DNA of 64,000 nucleotides from Strobilurus pachycystidiatus (taxonomy: Eukaryota > Basidiomycota > Agaricomycetes > Agaricales > Physalacriaceae). Of this stretch, positions 1 through 10,424 are shown one piece after another; the stretch's first letter is position 1, and each line of letters starts with the position of its first letter. Below the pieces are notes generated by a model, which had not been told where the DNA came from, made no database searches, and saw nothing but the letters and a program-made list of their open reading frames with translations. The stretch covers positions 1,178,001 to 1,242,000 of the forward strand of contig JAHLMK010000006.1 of NCBI GenBank assembly GCA_019915135.1. The letters run 5' to 3'. The position numbers and the translations under genes are program-made.

Positions 1-235
1 TCTCTGCCTTCCCATTTCTCTGACGACCGCCGCCTGCTGAGTCGGAAAGACTTTTGTTCTGTTACGACTGTTACGTCCGACACACGACGCGTCCGCAGTC
101 CTTGCAGGGGTTGGGACAACTATGAGATCCACTGTCACCGTTGCATCGAGCGGCTAGTGCGCCGCACTTGAGGCATGTTCGACTTCTAAGCCCCGGTACC
201 TTCCGCTGTGGCATTGCGGCTGCGCCTTGACGATT

Positions 236-783
236 CTATGGCGGACGCCGCGATTTGAGGGGTTGTCTCTTCCATTGTTTCGCCTGCGCCGGCCAACGAC
301 GCGTCTTCGATGTGGGCAGGCGTAGGCTGGACTCAGGCTGGTGCACGGAAGTGGCCATGCCGTGCGCACTACCCGCCGTCTCGACTTCAGCAGCTGATTT
401 GACTCGGAGGTGAAACTGAGGGTCTCTCGACGTGCTGGGAAACAAAATCTTCGACAACGGCAATGACGGGGAGTGATTTGTAGCACTCGGTCTCCTGAGT
501 CCAGCTGAAGGAGGCCCGGGAACTGTAGCCTGAAGGACTGGAACGGCAGCCGGCCCGCCTTCTCTATGTGCAAGATATGAATATTTCTTTGAGGGGTCCG
601 CGTCATTGAAAGCGATTATATCGCTCAATATCTGAACAGCAGGCGGAATGGGTAGAACGCCGAAGGCTTCGGAAGTCGGCTCGTATATACTATAGATCTC
701 AGCGACAGGTTTTGAATTAGGTAAGTACGAGCATCGGTATCTCCTCGCAGTTGAGCAGCATCTAACGGAGGTTGATCAACCAG
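236..783 (-). CDS. Hypothetical protein (possible gene or 3' exon)
   Basis: A continuous minus-strand frame of about 180 codons, stop at 236, reads without a stop up to about 783. The N-terminal half looks protein-like (runs such as EPTSEAFGVLPIPPAVQIL and SDIIAFNDADPSKKYSYLA). The C-terminal half is rich in Pro, Ser and Arg and is probably disordered. No in-frame ATG starts the long frame, so either translation starts at the internal ATG at 628 or an upstream exon lies beyond 783. A shifted frame (154-606) overlaps it but looks less protein-like. I do not recognise the family. Confidence 0.35.
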
Positions 784-800
784 ATATCGTTGTCCTTTAT

Positions 801-2449
801 ATGCAGCGCCTGTCGAATTTAGCACGGTATGGAGTACCCACTGGGCGTGCCACCTTGGAAATTTTGAGGCTTATTCAAAGCTCATTTGGCAGGCATTTGG
901 AGCAGTCTATGAATTTCCGGTATTTTTATAAATTCTCTGAACAATGCAACAAATTGTTTAACGGGAAGTACAGATCTCTAGTAGCAGACTGGCCCCAATA
1001 GGCCGTCGCGAGTTCGATTCCATCAACTCGCTCTTACTCCGCAGTCCCACGCCGCTACCGCGGCCGCCAATGCCGCCTCTGCGCTGCTCGTGCTTGAACG
1101 GATCATCAAATATGTGATATATAGGCCGCCTTAGCGCACCGCTCGTCCATTAGGCAGCTATATCTCGTTGGCGCGATCCGTGCTCGAACGAGACTGACGT
1201 CCTCAAGACGCGATATCGACTCGGACGGCATTTGAGGCAGTTCATTCGTTCCCAAAAGTTGACGCGCTATGCAGCATCACTCCAGGCGTCGTGTTCCATC
1301 CGATCCAGCTTCAACTAATATTCCCAATCCATTGTCAATCTATCTACAAGGTCGACAGTGCTGAAGAGGAATGATGGAGGATTCACGCGAACCAATCATC
1401 AAGTTCTCTGTCAACATCGATACAGTCCTGCCATCCTCCTGGGAGGAAAACCATTGAAACAGACTGTTTGATTTTCAGTAACAAACCTCCAGCGTCTGAT
1501 GCCTGGACTTCACTGCAAGTACCTTGAAACTCATAGCCGTCGAGCTCCGCCTCATGAACCTGTCAGGCAAATACGCCGCTACTGGTGCACAACGCCAGCT
1601 AGTGCGTAAGTCTGTGAGCAGAGCACTGAGTCTTGCTGCGGAATCGGGGCTGCAGATAGGCCGTACCGGCGGCAGTTTGCGTCACATCTCGAGCGTGGCG
1701 CCCGCTGCTGAGCCGGTCGCGGTCTGGCGAAGTCACGTCTGACGTAGATGTCGTTGCCACAGGCCTCCTGGAGAATGTGCAGAAGGTGTGTTTGTGTCAC
1801 ATCTTGAACCAGGAAACCAATTCATGACTGACGTCCTCTTGGCAAAATCAAATCTTGCCCGATTTCACGCCGACATGCATTTGTCTCCTCATGGTCACCC
1901 TCACCGTTGCCCTGTGCGCCGCCAGTGCCATTGGCGCGATGCTATCGTTTGCACAAGAAAGCGTCTATGTCTTAGAGAGCTTTGTGGTTGGGACATTTTC
2001 GAAGTACGCCGGGCGGTTGCTCCGGATTCGATACTGAAGTCGGCGGCAAGGGATCTCCCTCAATATTCAGCCAACGTCCCTCTCCACACTTGTGCGGCGT
2101 TCCGTGTATTCAGTCTCTCCTTTCGTCTCAGGCAACCACGGCATACGCGTTGCATTTGGTTGAGTTGACTGGCAAAATTTGGGGCGCGTACGAAAGGGCC
2201 GCCCATCCCAGGCCCAGCTTCTATACGCTTGATACCTCCCCCCATTGTTTGTCAACGTGTAGTATAGAGAGTCTGTATACTGGAGACTAGGACCGCGTCA
2301 ATCAGCTCAGATCGTCCTGCCGCCGTGTTATCTCATTTATTGCGGTATCATTCGTTTGTTTACGTCTCGATACTCACCACATAAAGAGTCAACAAGGTCA
2401 AATAATTGCCAGTTGAATCTAGAGAATATGTATATCGTGTATCTAGATT
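801..2449. other. Region with no convincing gene
   Basis: Only short overlapping frames are seen. Positions 1007-1018 hold a pol III B-box-like string (GAGTTCGATTCC), but the surrounding bases do not fold into a tRNA. A 60-codon plus-strand frame at 1855-2037 has a hydrophobic stretch (LMVTLTVALCAASAIGAML) that could be one exon of an unresolved membrane protein. Nothing else is supported. Confidence 0.5.
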
Positions 2450-3399
2450 CTAAAGAACATCTGCGCCGTGAAGGCACGTTTCGTTGGCACCCCAATTATC
2501 CAGTATCTCTAGGATGACCGCTCTCAACGGAGCGCGGGCGTTGAGCGGAAAAATCTGGCGCATTTGCCCAGACCTCTCTTCAAACTCTAGGTCCCCTATC
2601 TGGAGGACTTCCTCCTCAGCCGACTCTTCTGCGTAATCGCGGAGACTTTGCCCATTCCGCAGTTGCGACAGGTCGCGGAAGCGGCTCTGAACCGGGATAC
2701 CCCAAATAACTACACGACGCGGAGCCTCTCTGCGGGAATGCTCAAAGAGTTGATGCTGGAGCGGTTGGTAGATGACGAGGTGACGGGGGCAGGCGGCTTC
2801 CGAAAGTGCGACCGCGATCGTTCCGCGTGAGCCCGGTACTCTCCAGCATAGCCCATCTTCACGCGAACGACTGCGGAAGACAAGCTCTGCAGCCTCAACA
2901 TGACTAAAGGTTTTGACATCAAACCCAAGCCAGAAACGGACTGCCAAGTTCCCAAGCAATGAGGGCTGCTCGTAGGTAGAAGATTGGGTGGTCAATGCCG
3001 GAATGATCTGGCCGCCTGTTGTGATTTCAGAGTAGCTGCGAGCGTCAAGACGGGCGTCCCATATTCCCGGAGATGGCTTGGCCTCAAAGGAATTCCAATG
3101 GTTCTGGATAAACTCCGCTACGGTTCTGCAATTTCAATTTCTTGAAGGTAAGACTCGCAGGCGGTGATGCTGAAATAAGAACGTACGTGAGGTCTTGAAA
3201 GTAAACGCCCAACAAAGAGATAGCAAGAGCAACGGCCACGGTAAGGCGCATGTAGTACTTGACCTGTATGTTAAGTCATTATCGGTTAGCAGTGTTTGTG
3301 AGACTGCACCTTGTATGATGAAGACGGGCCGCGCGGTGGACCTCGCAGACGCTCTGTGAATAAGTCGGTGGACACGCAAGTCTCATCCGAGGAAGTCAT
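2450..3399 (-). CDS. SUN-domain protein, three exons
   Basis: Three exons join in frame: 3399-3310, 3263-3187 and 3125-2450, with introns of 46 and 61 nt, giving about 280 residues. Residues 30-55 form one membrane segment (MRLTVAVALAISLLGVYF). The C-terminal 190 residues match a SUN domain in order: CWRVPGSRGTIAVALSEA, then PRHLVIYQP, then PRRVVIWG, then RAVILEILDNWG and CLHGADVL. SUN proteins sit in the inner nuclear membrane, or sometimes in the ER or wall of fungi, and bind KASH proteins to link nucleus and cytoskeleton. The coiled-coil region between membrane and SUN domain is short, so this is a small SUN protein. The start is the ATG at 3399, just upstream of a good first exon. It reads divergently from the acidic-repeat gene at 3682. 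Confidence 0.8.
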
Positions 3400-3681
3400 G
3401 GCGCAATTTGCTGGAGTGGCGTTTGGTGAGGGCGGTAGTATTTGTTAAGCCCGGTCGCGTCAGTGGCCTGGGGGCCCGGGCTCGCTCGAGAGAGATCGCA
3501 TGATTCCCGATCAAGGGACGAAACCTTTCCTTTCCTTTTCTCGCATGACTTCAGCAGGTCTGAAAGGCGCCTTTGGAATGGGTCACTCGTTTCTTTGTAG
3601 GATAGGAGCATCCTCCTCCGCCTTCATACAGGTCTTCGAGCCACTCACACCCTCTCCAACTGCTTCCAACGCGTCGATATC
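3400..3681. promoter_or_regulatory. Divergent intergenic promoter region
   Basis: These 282 bp separate the start codons of the SUN gene (minus) and the acidic-repeat gene (plus), so promoters for both must lie here or in the first exons. A pyrimidine-rich run (CTTTCCTTTCCTTTTC, about 3524-3539) is the most promoter-like string. No clear TATA box is seen. Confidence 0.4.
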
Positions 3682-4690
3682 ATGCCGCGACAGCGCCCCA
3701 GCGACGCCGAGTATCTCGAACGCCCGCGGTACGGAAGCACCCATCCTTACTTACTTCCCACCCCTCCAAAGACTTCTCAAAAATACAAAGGTGCGTCAAC
3801 AATGCCACTGACTGAACATTCTGCTGAGTCGCCTTGCTTGGATCTAGCTCATAAGCATGCGAGGACGGCTCCCGGGCTCTCTATCCCGCAAAATGGAACA
3901 CCGTTTCGAGTCTCGGCAGGCGTTGGTGGCGGACCAAGCTCTGGCAGTAAGGAACCCCGGAGGACGTCCAAACGCATTCGAGCTGTCGCGCAACTGAGCA
4001 GTGACGAAGAAGCTGAAGAAACAGCAGTAACTCGGATCTCCTCGAAATCGAAATCGAAAGCACCGGCTGCAAAGAAGGCTCGAGTCTTTCTTTCCCCTCC
4101 TACGTCCCCACTTCATCGCTCACATCGTGAGTTATTTTGCCCATCCCTTGCCTCAGTACGGATGTCTTATTTCGTGATGTTTCTAGGAACGTACGGACGG
4201 CGGAGTTCACGCAATCCTCGCGGCCAGGTCTCTCGTCAGGCGCCTCCTGATGGAAACAAAACCCTTTTGGGCCTGACTGATAAGGCGCAATTGAACAAAG
4301 TTGAACTGGAAAGCCGCCCCTCACTAGGCGGCTCTTCTGCTCCACTGGCGGCGCCCAACGAAGTGTTCCGCAGCCCGGTTGTCAGCGACGACGAACGCAG
4401 TACGTACTCTCCATCTTCTATAGCCGGCGGCTCTGCTCGTTTTGCGGATGGGATGTTCAATATGCATGGCGACTCTGGGGCATCTGGCAAGAAGCACAGT
4501 AGGCGCTATATATATCTCCTTGTACGTTTCTCTGATCACACTTCCTAGGCAGCCGCTTTGCTTCACAGCCAGTTGGCGAGGATTCCGTTGATCCGCCAGA
4601 AGAGATGCCAGCATACTCAAGCGACAATGCACAATACTGTGAATTGTAACCGTCTCCTTCCCAGACGCTCTGGCTGATTGCGTTGTAAAG

Positions 4691-6022
4691 GTCCTCGCGT
4701 CGCATCACCGTCTGTTGGCGAGGCTTCGGTTGGCTCTGAGGACGAAATGTCAGTCTACTCGCAGGACGAGGGCGGCGCAGGTGGTTATGAGAGCCCGTTG
4801 ATGAGTGAAGACGAACACGGTGCGCCCAAACGACCGTCTTGCTGACACCCATTGACGGCGCTGTAAAGGTCCTCGCGTCGCATCACCGTCTGTTGGCGAG
4901 GCTTCGGTTGGCTCTGAGGACGAAATGTCAGTCTACTCGCAGGACGAGGGCGGCGCAGGTGGTTATGAGAGCCCGTTGATGAGTGAAGATGAACATGGTG
5001 CGCCCACATGACCGTCTTGTTAACAACCATTGACGGCGCTGTAAAGGTCCTCGCGTCGCATCACCGTCTGTTGGCGAGGCTTCGGTTGGCTCTGAGGACG
5101 AAATGTCAGTCTACTCGCAGGACGAGGGCGGCGCAGGTGGTTATGAGAGCCCGTTGATGAGTGAAGATGAACATGGTGCGCCCAAATGACCGTCTTGTTA
5201 ACAACCATTGACGGCGCTGTAAAGGTCCTCGCGTCGCATCACCGTCTGTTGGCGAGGCTTCGGTTGGCTCTGAGGACGAAATGTCAGTCTACTCGCAGGA
5301 CGAGGGCGGCGCAGGTGGTTATGAGAGCCCGTTGATGAGTGAAGATGAACATGGTGCGCCCAAATGACCGTCTTGTTAACAACCATTGACGGTGCTGTAA
5401 AGGTCCTCGCGTCGCGTCGCCATCATTCGACGAGGCTTCGGTTGACTCCGACGGCGAAATGTCCGTCTACTCGCAGGACGAGGGCAACGCAGGTGGTTAT
5501 GAGAGCCCGTTGATGAGTGAAGATGAACATGGTGCGCCCAAATGACCGTCTTGTTAACAACCATTGACGGTGCTGTAAAGGTCCTCGCGTCGCGTCGCCA
5601 TCATTCGACGAGGCTTCGGTTGATTCCGACGGCGAAATGTCCGTCTACTCGCAGGACGAGGGCAACGCAGGCGGTTATGAGAGCCCGTTGATGAATGAAG
5701 ACAAACACGGTGCGCCCAAACGACCGTCTTGCTGACACCCATTGACGGTGCTGTAAAGGTCCTCGCGTCGCGTCGCCATCATTCGACGAGGCTTCGGTTG
5801 ATTCCGACGGCGAAATGTCCGTCTACTCGCAGGACGAGGGCAACGCAGGCGGTTATGAGAGCCCGTTGATGAATGAAGACAAACACGGTGCGCCCAAACG
5901 ACCGTCTTGCTGACACCCATTGACGGTGCTGTAAAGGTCCTCGCGTCGCATCACCGTCTGTCGGCAAGGCTTCGGTTGGCTCTGAGGACGAAATGTCAGT
6001 CTACTCGCAGCACAAGGGCAAC
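4691..6022 (+). repeat. 178-bp tandem array of exon plus intron, eight units
   Basis: Units begin with GTCCTCGCGTCGC at 4691, 4869, 5047, 5225, 5403, 5581, 5759 and 5937, exactly 178 bp apart. Each unit holds one 129-nt exon and one 49-nt intron. Units 1-4 are nearly identical (exon text GCATCACCGTCTGTTGG). Units 5-7 form a second subtype (GCGTCGCCATCATTCG, and GGCAAC in place of GGCGGC). Unit 8 resembles the first subtype 5' and the second 3', so it looks recombinant. It is cut by the hAT element. Near-identity of introns as well as exons points to recent unequal crossing-over. Confidence 0.9.
6015..6022 (+). repeat. Left 8-bp target-site duplication of hAT element
   Basis: AGGGCAAC lies directly before the TAGGGTTTT terminus and is repeated exactly at 14274-14281. 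Eight-base duplications are the hallmark of hAT transposition. Confidence 0.9.
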
Positions 6023-6250
6023 TAGGGTTTTAAAGTCGAGTCGGGTTGGGTTTTTTGCCCCTGTGGGGCAAAAACCCCAACCCAACCGGTTGTCTAAATA
6101 CCACAATTTCTTGCAACTGGCAACCACAACCGGTTGTGCGGTTGACAATTTTTCTTTCAGTACAACCGGGGGTTGAAACCGGTTGAGACCCCCGAGAGTT
6201 GCAACCGGTCTCAACTGAGTTGAGACCGGTTGTTGGCTGAGCACTCACAC
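6023..6250. repeat. Left terminal region: TIR, hairpin, sub-terminal palindromes
   Basis: After the 19-bp TIR comes a hairpin at about 6042-6082 with arms GGGTTGGGTTTTTTGCCCC and GGGGCAAAAACCCCAACCC around TGT. Motifs AACCGGTTG recur near 6083, 6129 and 6177. A perfect 14-bp-arm inverted repeat spans 6202-6232 (CAACCGGTCTCAAC, TGA, GTTGAGACCGGTTG). hAT transposases generally bind short repeated sub-terminal motifs, so these are the likely binding sites. Confidence 0.75.
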
Positions 6251-6357
6251 ATCTTCAGGTTCATTACACGTGTACAATACACTATATACAACTTACAAGA
6301 GGTAGATACGTTCACAAGACATACAAAATGATATAGGAAGAACGTTTGAAAGGACAC

Positions 6358-8045
6358 CTACGGAAGTACAGGAAACAGTTCGAGACCGCGCTGCCAGCGC
6401 GTCTCGCGATCGTGCCACCACTGAGTGAGCCGCTCCTCCGTGGCATCACGAAGAAAAGCCTCCTGCGTCTTAAAGTCATTCGCCACCCATCGGAATAAAC
6501 CGCCCGCAGTGTATTGAGTGATCGAGTAGCGGCGTTCTCCAGGTTGTATAGGGCAGTTGGAGTGAACAAGTAGTGCGGAGGGGATGAAGATGACACAACC
6601 TGGGGGGAAATCAATCACAAGTTTGAGGTCCCAGAGGACCAGCTGCCCGCCACGCTTGTAATCAAAGGGACCGGCACAAAGGATACCACACCACCCGTCC
6701 GGCTTGTTGGCAGCGTCGGCGTGGGGGTTGGTTGTGCTTTGTGGGCCACTATTGACGGTGAGGCACGAAAAGACGCTATTCTGAAAATTGCGCCGCAGTC
6801 GCGCATTGGAGGCGAGGAGAATCGATTGATGTTCGGCGTAGACACGGTACATTGGGGGATTGTAGGCCTGAAAGAGACCTAGAGCCAACAGCAAGTGAGC
6901 ATTAGCACGTCAACGGGAGGGTAGAGTTACTTACTATTCATGAAGCCAGATGCGCGCTGCATCGCGGGATTAAGCAGTAGACCTTCCATAAACCGTTTTG
7001 CACTGGCTGAGAGACGTCGATTACCCGGGCGCTAGAAGCTGTTTTGAGCATGGCAAGTAAGACAATAAAGATAAACACTCACTGTCTCCCCGCCTCCATG
7101 AGAGATGCCAATCGCCGTGGCAGGGAAAGGGCCCCGCTTGTGATACCGCTCCTTCTTGGAGAAGCGGACGCCGCGTGATCCTGACGCTATAGCGTCCGCC
7201 AAAGGCTCGACGACTTCAGCCTTCCAAGCCACAACGTCCTGGGGAAGACCACCGACGCAGGCCAGCAGCCGCCGCTTGCGATCAACGAGAGGAACGCTGG
7301 GGTCCCCTTCATTGTAGCGCAGATGCCGCCAGCCAGGTTGGGCGCAAAGCGCGTCCGCATCGCGCCTATCCTTGGCGAACGAGCGCCGCAGCCCCCCAAA
7401 GCCGGAGGAGTTGACAGCCAGATCCTCTGCATCCAGGTCAAACTCCTGGATGTTCTCCATGGCGTCGGCGACGTGCCGGGCGGTGCTCTCCTTGACGAAA
7501 GAATCCCCGCCGGCTTCCCGAATGCGTTGTTTCTTGGTGCGGCGGCGACGATGGGCGGCGGCTTGACGCGCAGCCTTGCCACGAAGGAGTTGATCTGCGG
7601 AGCCGGGGCCGTCCCCTCGCGTAGATGGCTGACATGGGGACGTGGGAGAAGGCGATAGCGGCGTAAGGGGTGACAAGGAGTGACACTGTGGCAATGTTGG
7701 TGGAAGGGCAGAAACGTTGAGGGGTGAGGGAGGAGGCCGCGCACGTCGCGCGGCAATCGTTAGTCCCGCAGTGGTGGCCGCCGCCGACGCATGAGGTCTC
7801 TAGGTAATGGAGACCTTTCAGCCCACAGCCCAAGAAAAGGGAATGCAACACACCTTAATTTCTTCTGGGGACTCCTCTTCATCAGTCTCGAGTTCCTCTT
7901 CCCGCTCCTCTACATCTGCGTCTCCTGACGCGTCGAGCTCGGCGAAGCGACGTTTAAGGAGATCTTCCGCGTCGACGTCGAAGACAAGAGCGTCGCCCAT
8001 CGCGAAGGGGCTGAACGATGCGCCGGAGCGCGTCGTGCGAGACAT
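6358..8045 (-). CDS. TET/JBP-family 2OG-Fe(II) dioxygenase (transposon cargo)
   Basis: Four exons join in frame: 8045-7854, 7799-7083, 7031-6935 and 6878-6358, giving 508 residues; introns are 51-56 nt. Residues 1-64 are acidic and the next 200 are basic and low-complexity. The conserved region starts at about residue 240 (RKRRLLACVGGLPQD, then GPFPATAIGISHGGGE) and continues into the double-stranded beta-helix. Visible catalytic elements are the iron-binding HAD in NPHADAAN, the distal His in FIPSALLVHSN, and the 2-oxoglutarate-binding Arg in RRYSITQYTAGGLFRW. These match the fungal TET/JBP oxygenase family, whose studied mushroom members oxidise 5-methylcytosine to hydroxymethyl, formyl and carboxyl forms. 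It lies inside the hAT element, downstream of and parallel to the transposase. It appears intact. Which base or nucleic acid it oxidises is inferred from the family. Confidence 0.88.
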
Positions 8046-9342
8046 CTACCCCGTGCATGAGTATGGGGGGCACAAAGAGAAATTCTAGACAACTGTAGCT
8101 AACAAAGGTCCCCGACGGGCATGGATGAGTGGGCGCGTCCCGTGGTGGAGTCGACAGACCCCACCCATCCATGCTCGAAGAAAGACCGACGAAAGGAAGG
8201 TAGAAAAAGAAAAGATTGCACTCACCATGGCACAAATCGAGAGACAAGTCTGGTGGTTGGTGGAGGTCAAGAGACAAGGCTGATATACAAACACTTGCCA
8301 AATAACAACAAGACAAACACGCCGCACGTGCGCGTACCGTTACCGTTACCGGACCAGCGCGGACTCAACGGTCCGATCATCCGGGGAGTCGATCTCATCA
8401 CCTCTCCCTCATACCGCCACGCCTGCGCGTCGACGAGTCGCCATCCACCCGCACGCTCTGACCCGCGCCCTCTTTGGGCTCTCTTCTATCGATCCCGGAT
8501 GGACTTGAACGCACACGCCGTCCCCACGTCGCGCAATTGGCGTGGAGAACGTTGGGACGACTTTACCGGCGTGAGCCGTCACTCGAGGACGCAGCCACAC
8601 GTTTAAGCCCTCGAATGGAGGCCTCCACGCTCATTGAGGAGGAGGACGGGCAGGATGGCGCTGCAGATGCGATTTCCCGCGCGCGCAGGATGTTGTGGGG
8701 CTTGGCAGATCGCCCGCGGGCATCTGTCAAGCAGGTAAGATTTTCACTTGCCTCTACCGCGCTCCCTTTGCCTGGACGACGGCCGTCCCTCGAACATACG
8801 ACAGCCACCAAGCACGGGCCCACGCTCATCGAGCAAACATCCCCGACCACCTCCATTCAGGCGCCAATCTCCACACTGTGACCACCCATCCGCGATTTGG
8901 AAGATTTGGATCGCGCTTTCACCGCCGAGGAAGGGAATCGCGAGAGCCCGAGGACGACGGACGACTGATACGAACGATGACACCGTCTGACTGTTGGCGA
9001 GGGATACCGACGACGAGGGCAACTGCTAGAGATAACGGCGCATCGACGGCGGCGGCGGCGGCGGATGCACGGACCCTCCACCCAATACCATACTCGCCCA
9101 GGCCCCTTTCCTTCTACACATCCCCCTTCGTCGCGGGTATGTGGCTCGCTCTGTTGAGTGTTCCGCGCCCTCGACGAAAAACCTGGAATCCGCCTCATCT
9201 TTGACTATATATATTTGCATGTTGCCCGTCTTTTTGTCGTCGCCTCCGCTCCATTCAAATATCATTAAAGAGGTAAAGCAATGCAATGTTGTATTGTTGG
9301 GATCTTGTATTTGTTAGGTTCTAGTATGACATCTGACTGGGT
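8046..9342. other. Internal transposon region, weak candidate exon
   Basis: No confident gene. The best candidate is a plus-strand exon 8615-8734 (MEASTLIEEEDGQDGAADAI...), ending in a canonical GTAAG donor and antisense to the other cargo genes. A downstream frame (IRDLEDLDRAFTAEEG, about 8890-8965) looks coding, but no clean splice joins the two. Confidence 0.3.
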
Positions 9343-10015
9343 CTAATCCTCTCCCGAGACCTCGCCTGCTAGAATGCGCTGACGACGCTGCGCCTTCAGC
9401 TCGTTATTCCAACCTCGGACGCGCAAGGCTGAATCGTCATAATCTTCAGCGTGTTGCAGGCAGCCGCTGCGCGGTAAGAGTTTTGGATTCGCCCTGGATC
9501 ATTGAGATAAGTCGATTATAGAATAAAATCGAAATAGAACGCACTGATAGCGCAGCTGCTGGCTCTTGGATCGTAGCATTGCCCGGCGAGAAGCGCGGTA
9601 GGCAGCGGCGTACCGATTCTGTGCGGCTCGGTGCGCGGCGTAGTCTTCAATTTCCTGCGGCACGGAAGCGCGTCTCCTGGAACTCCTATGAGAGCAGAAA
9701 TGAAAGATGAAGGGTCACTCACCTTGCCTTGGACTGGCGCCAGCTTGCTCGACGCCGTTCCAATCTGTCCTCGACACGGCGTTCCTCTGCACGGCGTTCC
9801 TCTGCAAGACGTTCCTCCTCGTTCTGCCGCATCTGCTCCCTTTCGCGCGCCAATATTTCCTCCTGTGCTTCTTTTCTGCGTTGTCGCTCCTGCTCGAGTG
9901 CCCGTCGCTCCTCCACGGGTAGATTTGGCGCATAATACCGCATGACATATTGGGCGGCTTCCTCGTGAGTGTAGCCTTCTTTACGCAGGATTACGGCGTC
10001 CTTTGTCCGCGCCAT
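9343..10015 (-). CDS. Coiled-coil protein of the hAT element, MARTK start
   Basis: Three exons join in frame: 10015-9723, 9685-9545 and 9493-9343, giving 194 residues; introns are 37 and 51 nt. The protein begins MARTKDAVILRKEGYTHEEA, a short folded-looking head (about residues 6-40, possibly helix-turn-helix-like). It continues as a long charged coiled coil rich in Glu/Arg (RRALEQERQRRKEAQEEI) and ends WNNELKAQRRQRILAGEVSG. No known domain is recognised. It lies between transposase and dioxygenase in the same orientation, so it is element cargo or a transposition accessory factor. Its first residues after Met (ARTK) equal the first four of mature histone H3. I chose the ATG at 10015; an in-frame start at 10078 would remove that feature. 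Confidence 0.7.
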
Positions 10016-10424
10016 GGGGTTTGGGCGTCGTCGGGTATGGGTGTGCACGGGCAAGTGAGGTCGACTCGGATGGTGCAAGGCAAGATGTGATCGCTGTGAC
10101 GAATGGTGATCTAGCAGTCACCGGCCTACATGGTGAGTTCCACACCTAGGACTAACCCACTTGCCGAGCTTAGACTTGCACAACCCCTCGACTGATACAC
10201 ACCACATTGCTAGTACGCCGTCGGATAGAGCTCAGGACTCGACACGACGGCTTTGTGGGCAGCCCGTATCACAAAGGATGGACAGAAACATTACGTGGTG
10301 AAGTCCACAGTTCATTTGTGCTGCTAATGTCAACCGGAATATAGATCTACTTTCTACCATTCGTGTACCTTTAGAATCCACACGGTCCTTTGCATGCATG
10401 AAATAGAATAGAATTGCATTGAAG

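Larger units (their letters stand above)
3682..6022 (+). pseudogene. 5' half of acidic exon-repeat gene, split by hAT insertion
   Basis: Starts at the ATG at 3682 (MPRQRPSDAEYLERPRYG). Early exons encode a Ser/Lys/Arg-rich, nuclear-looking region (SSKSKSKAPAAKKAR), with introns such as 3791-3847 (GTGCGT...CTAG). From 4691 it becomes a tandem array of 129-nt exons, each separated by a near-identical 49-nt intron. Each exon encodes about 43 residues (VASPSVGEASVGSEDEMSVY, then SQDEGGAGGYESPLMSEDEH). All copies are phase 1 and length divisible by three, so any copy number keeps the frame. The eighth copy is interrupted at 6022 by the transposon. Removing the element and one target copy restores the frame exactly into the exon remnant at 14282. 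The family is unknown; the intact protein would be long and highly acidic, perhaps chromatin-associated. Confidence 0.7.

Noticed and set aside
994..1030. tRNA gene near 1 kb
   Set aside because: Only a B-box-like string is present; no A box at proper distance and no acceptor pairing.
4785..5967. Repeated 62-81-codon minus-strand frames across the 178-bp array
   Set aside because: They are antisense shadows of the repeated plus-strand exon, span intron and exon alike, and have no consistent start.
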